A stretch of 41,510 nt of DNA. Source: Streptomyces roseochromogenus subsp. oscitans DS 12.976. GTDB lineage: Bacteria > Actinomycetota > Actinomycetes > Streptomycetales > Streptomycetaceae. Shown in pieces: positions 31,384-40,100 of the stretch. The position numbers and the translations under genes are program-made. The stretch spans positions 2,545,067-2,586,576 of the forward strand of contig NZ_CM002285.1 of assembly GCF_000497445.1 (NCBI RefSeq). Direction: 5' to 3'. Positions within the stretch are counted from its first letter, which is position 1. Each line of letters opens with the position of its first letter. Under the pieces are notes generated by a model. It ran no database searches. It was not told the origin of the DNA and saw nothing but the letters and a program-made list of their open reading frames with translations.

Positions 31384-32919
31384 CTATCGGTCCCCGAAGA
31401 CGGTGCGGTGCCAGTCCTTCCTGACCACCGCGGTGTTGTCGAACATTACGTGCTTGACCTGCGTGTACTCCTCGAAGGAGTACACGGACATGTCCTTGCC
31501 GAACCCGGAGGCCTGGTAGCCGCCGTGCGGCATCTCGCTGATGATCGGGATGTGGTCGTTGATCCACACACAGCCCGCCTTGATCTCGCGGGTGGCGCGG
31601 TTCGCGCGGTACACATTGCTGCTCCACGCCGAGGCGGCGAGGCCGTACGGGGTGTCGTTGGCCAGCCGGATGCCCTCATCATCATGGTCGAACGGCAGTA
31701 CGACCAGTACCGGCCCGAAGATCTCGGACTGGACGATCTCGCTGTCCTGGCCGGCGTCGGCGATCAGGGTCGGCCGGTAGTAGGCGCCCTTCGCTAGGTC
31801 GCCCTGTGGCGCCTCGCCGCCGGTCACCACGCGCGCGTAGCCACGCGCCCGGTCCACGAACCCCGCCACCCGGTCCCGCTGGACGTGCGAGATGAGCGGG
31901 CCGAGGTCGGTGCCCGCGGCGAACGGGTCCCCGAGGCGAACGGTCTCCATCAGCGCGGCGGTCTGCTCCACGAAGGCGTCGTAGAGCGGTCGCTGCACGT
32001 ACGCGCGCGTGGCGGCGGTGCAGTCCTGGCCGGTGTTGATGAGCGCCCCGGCGACCGCTCCATGGACGGCGGCCTCCAGATCGGCGTCGTCGAAGACGAC
32101 GAAGGGCGCCTTGCCGCCCAGCTCCAGGTGCAGCCGCTTGACCGTGGCGGTGGCGACCTCGGCGACGCGCTTGCCGACGGCGGTGGACCCGGTGAAGGAG
32201 GTCATGGCGACGTCGGGGTGCCCGACGAGGTGCTGCCCGGCCTCCTTCCCGGTCCCGGTGACGATGTTGACGACTCCGTCCGGGATACCGGCGTCCGTGG
32301 CGGCCTGCGCGAACAACAGCGAGGTGAGCGGGGTCAGCTCGGCGGGCTTCAGCACGACGGTGTTGCCCGCGGCGATCGCCGGGAGGATCTTCCAGGCGGC
32401 CATCTGCAGCGGGTAGTTCCAGGGCGCGATGGACCCTACGACGCCGATCGGCTCGCGCCGGATGTACGACGTGTGGTCGCCCGAGTACTCACCGGCGGAC
32501 TGCCCCTGCAGATGCCGGGCGGCACCCGCGAAGAAGGCGGTGTTGTCGACGGTCCCCGGCACATCGAACTCGCGGGTCAGCTTCAGCGGCTTGCCGCACT
32601 GCAGGGACTCGGCGCGGGCCAAGTCCTCGGCGCGGTCGGCGAGCACGGCGGCGAACCGGTGCAGGGCATCGGAGCGCTCACCCGGGGTGGCCGAGGACCA
32701 GCCCGGGAAGGCCTCGCGCGCGGCGGCGACAGCCGCGTCGACGTCGTCGGTGCCGGCCAGCTCATAGGTGTACACCTCCGCGCCGGTGGCGGGGTCGACC
32801 ACGGCGTGGGTGCGGCCCGAGGTGCCCTGGGTCAGGCGACCGGCGATGAACTGCGCGCCAGCGGCGAGTCGGTCCTGTGCGGGGAATCGTTCCGGGGTGG
32901 CGGTGCCCGGGTTGTGCAT
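31384..32919 (-). CDS. Aldehyde dehydrogenase of the amine operon, gamma-aminobutyraldehyde (PuuC/PatD-like) type
   Basis: 511 residues, first gene of the operon. Cofactor site GSIAPWNYPLQMAAWK and VLKPAELTPL, FTGSTAVGKRV, general base in LHLELGGKAPFVVF, nucleophile Cys300 in GQDCTAATR, and SEIFGPVLVVLPF. ATG 32919 has GGAGGAG 7-9 bases upstream; the frame is open further upstream to 33156, but this is not protein-like. The product of the FAD oxidase (an aminobutyraldehyde, free or gamma-glutamylated) is the expected substrate, giving GABA or gamma-glutamyl-GABA. Precise specificity is inferred from the operon. The N-terminal region differs from the second aldehyde dehydrogenase at 16006-17454, so the two are not recent duplicates. 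Confidence 0.9.
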   Translation of the reverse strand: MHNPGTATPERFPAQDRLAAGAQFIAGRLTQGTSGRTHAVVDPATGAEVYTYELAGTDDVDAAVAAAREAFPGWSSATPGERSDALHRFAAVLADRAEDLARAESLQCGKPLKLTREFDVPGTVDNTAFFAGAARHLQGQSAGEYSGDHTSYIRREPIGVVGSIAPWNYPLQMAAWKILPAIAAGNTVVLKPAELTPLTSLLFAQAATDAGIPDGVVNIVTGTGKEAGQHLVGHPDVAMTSFTGSTAVGKRVAEVATATVKRLHLELGGKAPFVVFDDADLEAAVHGAVAGALINTGQDCTAATRAYVQRPLYDAFVEQTAALMETVRLGDPFAAGTDLGPLISHVQRDRVAGFVDRARGYARVVTGGEAPQGDLAKGAYYRPTLIADAGQDSEIVQSEIFGPVLVVLPFDHDDEGIRLANDTPYGLAASAWSSNVYRANRATREIKAGCVWINDHIPIISEMPHGGYQASGFGKDMSVYSFEEYTQVKHVMFDNTAVVRKDWHRTVFGDR

Positions 32920-33012
32920 GTCGCTCTCCTCCGCCGTTCGCCCCGTCCCAGGGGGTGGGTGGCGTAGCTCCAGCTCGATTTGAGTGCCGATCCTGACAGA
33001 GCAACAGGACTC

Positions 33013-33056
33013 CAACAAGTGATTCCGTTGTTGCCTTTTGGTTACGCGACGGAATC
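33013..33056. promoter_or_regulatory. Overlapping dyads in the amine operon promoter region
   Basis: GATTCCGT (33021-33028) and ACGGAATC (33049-33056) form an 8-bp inverted repeat with 20 bases between. A second pair, CAACAA (33013-33018) and TTGTTG (33028-33033), overlaps the left arm. They lie 94-137 bases upstream of the operon start at 32919, a typical place for an activator or repressor of the pathway. Confidence 0.5.
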
Positions 33057-33128
33057 TGTCGACCAGGTGTCGAGTGGAGGTCGAAAAGGGCGGACGGAGT
33101 GTCAGTGGTGCGTGCCAGACTCGCGTGC

Positions 33129-33692
33129 ATGGGAAAGATCGACGGGGTGGAAGCACTGATCAGCGAGGTCCGGGCCGGAGCGAGGGTGAAGTACCTGCAC
33201 TTCTGGGGGCACCGGCCGAGGCCGGACGGCAGGATCGGCGCGAGCTGTCTGAGCCAGTGGTGGCCGTCACCTTTCGTGGTCGACGGGGTGGAATACGCGA
33301 CGGCCGAGCACTGGATGATGGCGGGCAAGGCGCGGCTGTTCGAGGACGCGGAGGCGGAGCGGCGGATCCTGGCCGCGGAGCATCCCGCCGAGGCGAAGAA
33401 GGCGGGGCGGCTGGTGCGCGGCTTCGACGAGGCGATATGGGAGCGGGAGCGCTTCCGGATCGTGGTCGAGGGCAGCGTGCACAAGTTCGCGGCGGATGAG
33501 GAGCTGCGGTCGTTCCTGCTGGGCACCGGTGACCGTGTCCTGGTGGAGGCCAGTCCCGTGGACCGGGTGTGGGGCATCGGGCTCGCGGCGGACGATGCGG
33601 CGGCCTCGGATCCGGAGCGGTGGCGGGGGCCGAATCTGCTGGGGTTCGCGCTGATGGAGGCGCGAGAGCGGCTGTCGGGGGCCGAGGTCTGA
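33129..33692 (+). CDS. NADAR-family protein (YbiA-like, DUF1768)
   Basis: 187 residues, one domain. Conserved features: LHFWGHRP near 22, SQWWPSPFVVDGVEYATAEHWMMAGKARLF in pieces near 41-70, VHKFAADEELRSFLL near 120 and VEASPVDRVWGIGL near 140-155, all typical of NADAR proteins. This family was first linked to riboflavin-intermediate detoxification (N-glycosidase activity), and some members are now known to remove ADP-ribose from guanine in DNA, acting against DarT toxins. No DarT-like gene is in the window, so the substrate here is open. Start ATG 33129 chosen because it matches family N-termini; there is no clear Shine-Dalgarno. A strong terminator follows. Confidence 0.88.
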   Translation: MGKIDGVEALISEVRAGARVKYLHFWGHRPRPDGRIGASCLSQWWPSPFVVDGVEYATAEHWMMAGKARLFEDAEAERRILAAEHPAEAKKAGRLVRGFDEAIWERERFRIVVEGSVHKFAADEELRSFLLGTGDRVLVEASPVDRVWGIGLAADDAAASDPERWRGPNLLGFALMEARERLSGAEV

Positions 33693-33758
33693 GAGGGCCG
33701 GCCACGCAGGCCGAGAGCTGAGAGGGTCGGATGCGGCGCCGCCACGCGGCCTGAGGGC

Positions 33759-33791
33759 TGAGGGGGCCGGCCGCGTGGGCCGCCCCCCTCA
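33759..33791. terminator. Bidirectional terminator between NADAR and DUF4190 genes
   Basis: Stem of 8 bp (33759-33766 with 33784-33791) continued after one C/C mismatch by 5 more pairs around a short loop. It lies between convergent stops at 33692 and 33812. The preceding bases (33690-33760) contain imperfect repeats of CTGAGAGGGCCGGCCACGC-like units. Confidence 0.7.
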
Positions 33792-33811
33792 CCGGCCGGG
33801 CCGGTCCCGGT

Positions 33812-34234
33812 TCAGGACGCGCCCATGATGCTCGCGAAGAGCAGCAGACCCAGCAGTGGCAGGATCACGGTCGCCACGATGCCGCAGACGAGTCCGGCGG
33901 TCGCCGCTCCCCTGTTGGTGGCCTCGCCCCGGTTGGCCTTTCCTCGGCCGATGGCACCGAAGATGATCCCGAGGATGCCCAGGATGACTCCGAAGAACCA
34001 GAGGAAGAAGGTGAGGCTGCAGACCACCCCGATGATGCCCAGCACCAGTCCCGTGGTGCCCATGCCGTTGCTCGGCTGCATCGGCATGGCATAACCGGGG
34101 CCCTGCCCGTAGCCCACCGGCGGCGCGGCCGGGTACGACGGACCCGCCTGGGGGTAGCCGTAGCCCGGGGCCGGCTGCTGCGGGGGCTGGTTCGGCGGAC
34201 CGTAGCCGCCGGGTGTGGGGTTGGTATAGGACAT
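33812..34234 (-). CDS. DUF4190 small membrane protein
   Basis: 140 residues. A Pro/Gly/Tyr-rich N-terminal half (about 1-55: GYGPPNQPPQQPAPGYGYP and similar) is followed by two transmembrane segments: GLVLGIIGVVCSLTFFLWFFGVILGILGIIFGAIG (about 61-95, possibly two helices) and AGLVCGIVATVILPLLGLLLFA near the C-terminus, joined by the conserved RGKANRGEATNRGA loop. DUF4190 proteins are abundant in actinobacteria and have no established role. GGGGAGA lies 8 bases before ATG 34234. A related gene is just upstream. Confidence 0.85.
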   Translation of the reverse strand: MSYTNPTPGGYGPPNQPPQQPAPGYGYPQAGPSYPAAPPVGYGQGPGYAMPMQPSNGMGTTGLVLGIIGVVCSLTFFLWFFGVILGILGIIFGAIGRGKANRGEATNRGAATAGLVCGIVATVILPLLGLLLFASIMGAS

Positions 34235-34339
34235 GAAGTGGTCTCCCCTCCGTTGACAGTCAAGGCATCGTAATGGCAGGACACAGGAGGAGAGGGCGGG
34301 TTCCGGCCGACGGTTCCGGAAGGCTGCGCTCCGCCGGAT

Positions 34340-35080
34340 TCAGCGGTCGGCGGCCGCCGTCACCGAGACGCTGCGGGCGGAGTCGTCGTACGGGTCGGAG
34401 TGCGTGCTGCCCTCATGGATGGCGGCGTTGATGCCGATCGCGAGCAGGACGATCACGGCGATACCGAGGACGATGCCGATGATGCCCATGATCAGGCCGG
34501 CCTGGGCCTGGCCGTGGTTGGTGGCCTCGCCGAGCTCGGCCCGCCGGCGGCCCTTGATGCCGAAGACCACCGCGAGGATGCCCAGCACCAGGGAGACCAC
34601 GCCGTACAGGCAGAACAGACAGATCGAGAGGATGCCGAGCACCAGCGCCGCGACGCCCATGCCGTTCTGCGGGGCCATCGGCATACCGGGCCAGCCGTAG
34701 CCCGCGGGGTAGCCGGGGTAGCCGTAGCCGCCGGAAGCGGGCGGTGCGGGTATGCCGGGGCCCGAGGGCGCGATCGGCGGAGGCGGCACCGCCTCGGCGC
34801 CCACCGGGGCCGCGCCCGGTACGCCGAAACCGGAGGCGGCGGGCGGAGCGAAGCCGGGATGAGACGCGGGCGGAGCGAAGCCGGGGGGAGACATGGGCGG
34901 GGTGAAGCCGTCGGTCTGCAAGGAGGTCACGGTCGCCTGGTCGTGCACGGACGGCGGCTGCGCGGGCACCTGATCCTGGGGCTCGGGCGGCGTCTTCTCC
35001 AGTGAAGTCCGCTGCTCGGGCGGCGCCCACGGGTTGTAGTCGCCCCCCGAGGCTCCACTCGGCTGTGCTCCGTCGCTCAC
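34340..35080 (-). CDS. DUF4190 membrane protein with long Pro/Gly-rich N-terminus
   Basis: 246 residues from GTG 35080, chosen because GAGGGGGAC lies 8 bases upstream; ATG 35113 is the next in-frame start upstream but lacks a site. About 150 residues of disordered Pro/Ala/Gly sequence contain repeats of PGFAPPAS-type units. The DUF4190 core follows: MGVAALVLGILSICLFCLYGVVSLVLGILAVVFGIKGRRRAELGEATNHG, given here in outline, then GLIMGIIGIVLGIAVIVLLAIG. It is a paralogue of the gene downstream (same loop and membrane layout), so the pair probably arose by duplication. Function unknown. It is divergent from the deaminase gene. Confidence 0.83.
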   Translation of the reverse strand: MSDGAQPSGASGGDYNPWAPPEQRTSLEKTPPEPQDQVPAQPPSVHDQATVTSLQTDGFTPPMSPPGFAPPASHPGFAPPAASGFGVPGAAPVGAEAVPPPPIAPSGPGIPAPPASGGYGYPGYPAGYGWPGMPMAPQNGMGVAALVLGILSICLFCLYGVVSLVLGILAVVFGIKGRRRAELGEATNHGQAQAGLIMGIIGIVLGIAVIVLLAIGINAAIHEGSTHSDPYDDSARSVSVTAAADR

Positions 35081-35277
35081 GGGCGTGTCCCCCTCGGTCG
35101 TTCGTCCCGCCATGCTACGGCCTCGCCTCCGCACCACGGCGGCCCGGTCCCCCGGCCGCCCGGGCCGCCACCCGCCTACGATGATCCCGCGCAACCGATC
35201 AGCCGATCACCGCGCCCGCACGACGGACTCCGCACCACGGACTCCGCTCGGCGGGCGCCCTTCCCGGGGAGGACCCC

Positions 35278-36345
35278 ATGACCGACAGCTCCGTAACAGC
35301 CGCCGGCACCGCCGACCGCGATCTGCGGACCTTCATCGCCGGACTGCCCAAGGCCGAACTGCACGTCCACCACGTCGGATCCGCCTCCCCGCGCATCGTC
35401 TCGGAACTGGCCGCCCGCCACCCCGACTCCAAGGTCCCCGCCGACCCCGAAGCCCTGGCCGACTTCTTCACCTTCACCGACTTCGCCCACTTCATCGACG
35501 TGTATCTGGCGGTCGTCGACCTGATCCGCACCCCGGAGGACATCCGGCTGCTGACCTTCGAGGTGGCCCGTGACCTGGCCCGGCAGCAGGTGCGCTACGC
35601 CGAGCTGACCGTCACGCCCTTCTCCTCCACCCGGCGCGGCATCGACGAGCTGGCCTTCATGGCGGCGATCGAGGACGCCCGCAAGGCGGCTGAGGCCGAG
35701 TTCGGGACCGTACTGCGCTGGTGCTTCGACATCCCCGGGGAGGCGGGGCTGGAGTCCGCCGAGGAGACCGCCCGCCTCGCCACCGACGACCGGACCCGCC
35801 CCGAGGGACTCGTCTCCTTCGGGCTCGGCGGGCCCGAGATCGGCGTGCCCCGGCCGCAGTTCAAGCCGTACTTCGACCGGGCCATCGCCGCCGGACTGCA
35901 CTCCGTGCCGCACGCCGGCGAGACGACCGGCCCGGAGACGGTGTGGGACGCGCTGAACGAGCTGCGCGCCGAGCGCATCGGGCACGGCACCAGCTCGGCA
36001 CAGGACCCCAGGCTGCTCGCCCACCTCGCCGAGCACCGCATCCCGCTGGAGGTCTGCCCGACCTCGAACATCGCCACCCGCGCGGTGCGCACCCTGGACG
36101 AGCACCCGGTCAAGGAGTTCACACGGGCCGGGGTGCTGGTCACGATCAACTCCGACGACCCGCCGATGTTCGGCACCGACCTGAACAACGAGTACGCGGT
36201 GGCCGCCCGGCTGCTCGACCTGGACGAGCGGGGGCTGGCCGACCTCGCCAAGAACGCCGTCGAGGCGTCCTTCCTGGACCCGGCCGGCAAGGCCCGGATC
36301 GCGGCGGAGATCGACACGTACACCAGCACCTGGCTCGCCTCCTGA
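35278..36345 (+). CDS. ADA-family deaminase, probably 6-aminodeoxyfutalosine deaminase
   Basis: 355 residues, metal-dependent TIM-barrel deaminase. Zinc ligands His29 and His31 (ELHVHH), His near 212 in VPHAGET (with the catalytic Glu), catalytic His near 235 in IGHGTSS, and Asp near 291 in INSDDPPMF. Adenosine deaminases have HLDG after the first ligand, where Asp contacts the ribose 5'-OH. Here the segment is HHVGSASPR, with no Asp and with Arg39 after the first strand. COG1816 members of this kind from Streptomyces (I recall S. avermitilis Sav2595) deaminate 6-aminodeoxyfutalosine in the futalosine route to menaquinone, using an Arg after strand 1. Start ATG 35278 has GGGGAGGA at good spacing. 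The gene is followed 31 bases later by a phosphodiesterase gene. Confidence 0.85.
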   Translation: MTDSSVTAAGTADRDLRTFIAGLPKAELHVHHVGSASPRIVSELAARHPDSKVPADPEALADFFTFTDFAHFIDVYLAVVDLIRTPEDIRLLTFEVARDLARQQVRYAELTVTPFSSTRRGIDELAFMAAIEDARKAAEAEFGTVLRWCFDIPGEAGLESAEETARLATDDRTRPEGLVSFGLGGPEIGVPRPQFKPYFDRAIAAGLHSVPHAGETTGPETVWDALNELRAERIGHGTSSAQDPRLLAHLAEHRIPLEVCPTSNIATRAVRTLDEHPVKEFTRAGVLVTINSDDPPMFGTDLNNEYAVAARLLDLDERGLADLAKNAVEASFLDPAGKARIAAEIDTYTSTWLAS

Positions 36346-36376
36346 GCCCAGCGGTGGGCACACCACAATGGGGGTC

Positions 36377-37063
36377 ATGCAGACCGTGACCGCCGTGGCC
36401 CACCGCGGCGACCCCTACCGCTTCCGCGAGAACACCCTCGACTCGCTGCGTTCCGCGCTCGACCGGGGCGCGGACGCGGTCGAGATCGACGTACGGCTCA
36501 CCCGCGACGGCGTCCCCGTGCTGCTGCACGACGACACGCTGGAGCGGCTGTGGGAACTCGGCCGGCCGCTGGCCGCGCTGTCCGCCGAGGAGGTGCGCGG
36601 GCTCACGGCGGGCGGCGTGCCGACGCTGGCTCAGGCGCTGATGGCGACCGGCGACAGCCGGGTGATGGTGGACCTGTGCGGGCGCGTCGACCGGCGGACG
36701 GCGGAGCGCGTGGTGGACGTGATCCGGCAGAGCGGGGCCGGCGAGCGGGTCTACTACTGCGCGGGCGCCGAGGCCATGCTCGCCGTCCGCGCCGCCGACC
36801 CGGCCGCCGAGATCGCGCTGACCTGGACGACCCTCGCCCCGCCCCGGCCCGCGCTGCTGGACGCGGTCCGCCCCCGCTGGCTCAACTACCGCTTCTCCCT
36901 GGTGAGCCGGGACCTGGCGGCCCGAGTCCACCACGACGGTCATCTCCTCTCCGTCTGGACCCCGGACACCCGCCGCTCGATGAGCCGCCTGCTGGACCTG
37001 GGGGTCGACTCGATCACGACCAACCGAGTCGACGTCCTGCGCGCCCTGCGCGACGGCGCCTGA
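36377..37063 (+). CDS. Glycerophosphodiester phosphodiesterase family protein
   Basis: 228 residues, no signal peptide, so probably cytoplasmic. GDPD motifs: VAHRGDPYRFRENTLDSL near residues 7-24 (His-Arg and Glu-Asn), VEIDVRLTRDGVPVLLHDDTLERL near 38-61 (metal-binding Glu and Asp, second catalytic His in LLHDD), and a closing VDSITTNRVDVLRAL. It hydrolyses glycerophosphodiesters to glycerol 3-phosphate and an alcohol. The start ATG 36377 (MQTVTAVAHRG) has GGGGG 5 bases upstream; ATG 36368 also lies in frame without a site. Possibly co-transcribed with the deaminase. Confidence 0.88.
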   Translation: MQTVTAVAHRGDPYRFRENTLDSLRSALDRGADAVEIDVRLTRDGVPVLLHDDTLERLWELGRPLAALSAEEVRGLTAGGVPTLAQALMATGDSRVMVDLCGRVDRRTAERVVDVIRQSGAGERVYYCAGAEAMLAVRAADPAAEIALTWTTLAPPRPALLDAVRPRWLNYRFSLVSRDLAARVHHDGHLLSVWTPDTRRSMSRLLDLGVDSITTNRVDVLRALRDGA

Positions 37064-37144
37064 CCAGACCCGCGAGCGCTGAGCCACCGTCGCCGGGTCC
37101 GTGGGCGTGGCGCGGGTGACGTACTGCGGGACGGGCACCGAAAA

Positions 37145-37158
37145 TTGAACGCGTTCAA
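37145..37158. promoter_or_regulatory. Orphan 14-bp palindrome TTGAACGCGTTCAA
   Basis: Perfect palindrome with AT-rich flanks (AAAA on both sides) in the 115-base gap between two convergent stops. It has the look of a TetR- or GntR-family operator, but no promoter points away from it. It has no loop, so it is a poor terminator. Confidence 0.5.
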
Positions 37159-37178
37159 AACCACCCCTCTTCCCGGTG

Positions 37179-40100
37179 TCACCCCAGCGGTTCGTCCAGG
37201 GGAACGTGCCGCACCCCCGCCAGATACCCGTCCAACTCCCCCGGTTCGAAGCGGCACATCCCGACCGCGTGCCAGAACTCGCCGGTGACGTCTCCCTCGT
37301 ACTTGTAGCCGCCGGACGGCGACAGCGCGGCCCAGCCGCCGGGCATCCCGACCAGGGTGGCCCGCAGGGCGGGCGGGGCGTCGTCGGGGACGTCCCACAG
37401 CCGTACCGTGCCGTCCTCGCCGCCGCTGGCCAGCAGGGAGCCGTCGGGGCTGAACGCCGCCGCGAGGATCCGGCCGGTGTGACCGGTCAGCAGCGCCGTC
37501 TGCTCCCCGGTGTCCGGGTCCCACAGCCGGACGGTCCGGTCGTCGCCCGCCGTCGCCAGCAGGGGGCGCCGGGGATGGACGGCGGCCGTCCAGAGCTTGC
37601 CGGTGTGGCCGGTGAGGCGGTGGTCGATCTCGCCGTCCCTCCAGATCACCGCCGTACCGTCCCAGGAGGCGCTGGCCAGCCAGGAGCCGTCAGGGGCGAA
37701 GGCCACGGCGTACACCCGGTCGGAGTGGCCGTCGAGTTCGGCGGAGACATGGTGGCCGTCCATGTCCACGATCCGCACCTTGCGGTCGTCACAGCCAGTG
37801 GCCAGCACCGCGCCGTCGGGCCGGAAGGCGATCGCGCGGACCCGCCCGAAGTGCTCGGTGATGGTGGCGACATGCGCTCCGGTGGTCCGGTACCACAGCC
37901 GTACCGTGTCGTCGTCGTTGGCGGTGGCGAGGAGTTCGCCGTCGGCGCTGAACGACTCCGCCCACACATGGTCGGTCTCGACGTCCAGTTCGCGCTGGTA
38001 CTCGCCGGTGGCCGCGTTCCACAGATAGATGTCGCCGTCGCTGCTCGCGGTGGCCAGCAGGGGTCCGGCGGGGCCGAACGCGGCCGAGACCAGCCGGTCG
38101 CTCTGCCCGGTCAGTTCGCGCAGCCGCCGGCCCGAGGCGGAGTGCCACACCCGGACCACACCGTCGTTGCCACCGGCCGCCAGCAGCGAGCCGTCGGCAC
38201 TGAAGGACAGGGTGCCGATGCGCCGTCCGTGGCCACGCAGGATGCGCCGCCCCTGGCCGGTGGCCGGCTCCCACAGCCGTACGACGCCGTCGTTGCCGCC
38301 GGTCACCAGCAGCGTGCCGGGGCCCTGGGCGGGTGTGTCGCCGTGCGGGCGGAACTTGCACACCCACACCGAGCCGCGGTGCTCGGCGGGCTGCCGGTTC
38401 AGCGGTACGGCGACGGGGTCGGCCTCCGGGTCGATCCGCCACAGCCGGACCACCCCGGCGCTGTCCCCGGCGGCGAGCAGGTTTCCGTCGGGGTCGAACA
38501 GCACCTGGTAGACGGCCCCGCTGCAGCCGCCGAGCAGCCCCGCGGAGCGTCCGGCGGCCAGGTCCCACAGCCGTACCTCGCCGTCGGTGTCGCCGCTGAC
38601 CAGGAACCGGCCGCCCGGGTGGAAGTCCAGCGTGTAGACGCGCCCGGAGTGGCCGGTGAACTCGTGCCGCACGGTCCCGGCGGCGAGGTCCCACACCCGG
38701 ATCGTGCCGTTGGCCCGGTCGTCGCCCTGGTCGCCGGTGGCCAGCACGGTGCCGTCCGGGCTGAACCGCGCCCGGTACACCGCGTTGCGGTGCCCCGGCA
38801 GCTCGCCGGTGAGCCGGCCGGTGGACAGGTCCCACAGGCGTACGACGGCGGTCGCGTCGCCGGTGACCAGGGTGGCGCCGTCCGGTGCGAACGCCACCGT
38901 GTACACGGGCCCGGTGTGTCCGGGCAGCCGGTGCAGCGCGACACCGGAGGCCGTGTCCCAGACGGTGACCACGCCGTCGGCGTCCCCGGTGGCCAGCAGC
39001 AGCCCCTCGGCGTCGAGGACGACCGGCCAGACCCCGTCCGGATGAATCTCCAGCCGGTGCAGACAGCGCCCGGAGACCGGGTCCCACAGCCGTACGGTGC
39101 CGTCGGAGCTGCCGGTGGCCAGCACCCGTTCGCGGAACTTGACCGCGTAGACCCGGCCGGTGTGGCCCTGCAAGGTACGCAGGGGCAGGCCGGTCGCGAC
39201 ATCGGCGACCAGGACGCCGCCGTCCTCGCTGCCCACGGCGAGCAGTTCGCCGTCGGGACTGTACGAGATGGGCTCGGGCAGCCGGGTACGGCTGCTGAAC
39301 CCGTACGGCACCCCGACCGCGGCGGGCCGGAAGCCGGAGTCGACGGCCATGCCGGGCGCACTCGCGGCGATGGCGAGTTCGGGGCTCCCTGCCAGGGTCC
39401 CGGTGGTCGCCGAGATCAGCGCCGCGCGCCGCCACCGGCTGCCGTCCACCCGGGCGCCGGTCAGGTCGGTGCCGATCAGCCGGGCCCGTCTGAGGTCGGC
39501 GCCGCGCAGGTCGGCGCCGGTCAGATCCGCGCCGTCGAGCCGGGCGCCGACCAGCCGGGCGCCGCGCAGCACGGCACCGGAGAGGCCGGCGCCGACGAGC
39601 CGGGCGTCGGTGAGGTCGGCGCGGGTGAGGTCGACGCCGGAGAAGTCGCGGTGGGACAGGTCCTCCCCGGCGAGGGCGGCGCCGCGCAGGTCGGTGTGGG
39701 CGGGCACGCGGAGCCGGCTGAGGATCTTCACCGCGTTGGCGTGGGCGGCGTCCAGCGAGCCGTCCCCGGGCGTGCCGGACAGCTCCCGCTCGGCCCAGGC
39801 CTGGCAGATCCGGTGGTCGGCGAGGTCACACAGGAACTCGACGGCCAGCTGGCTGAGTTGACGCCGGCCGAGCAGGGTGCTGTCGCCGTCGGTGAGCCTG
39901 CGGGCGCACTCGCGCGCGACGAGCCACTCCACCACCGAGCCGTGGATGAACCGGAACACGCTGTCGTCGCCGCGCACCAGCAGGCTGCCGGAGCCGATGG
40001 CGTGCGCGGTCTGCGGCACCGACAGCCGCGCCTCCGCGAGCCCGGTGAGGGTCTCGGCGACGTCGGTCAGCTCGTCGAGCCGCAGTGAGTCCTGGCCGCT

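Noticed and set aside
38029..39300. Repeated DNA in the WD40 gene as possible CRISPR or satellite array
   Set aside because: The periodicity of about 126 bases and imperfect identity follow the WD40 protein repeat; there are no short identical repeats with unique spacers.
37176..40088. 970-codon open frame on the plus strand opposite the WD40 region
   Set aside because: It mirrors the repeats of the minus-strand WD40 gene and exists because GC-rich third positions avoid stops. No domain, no ribosome site, and composition typical of an antisense shadow.
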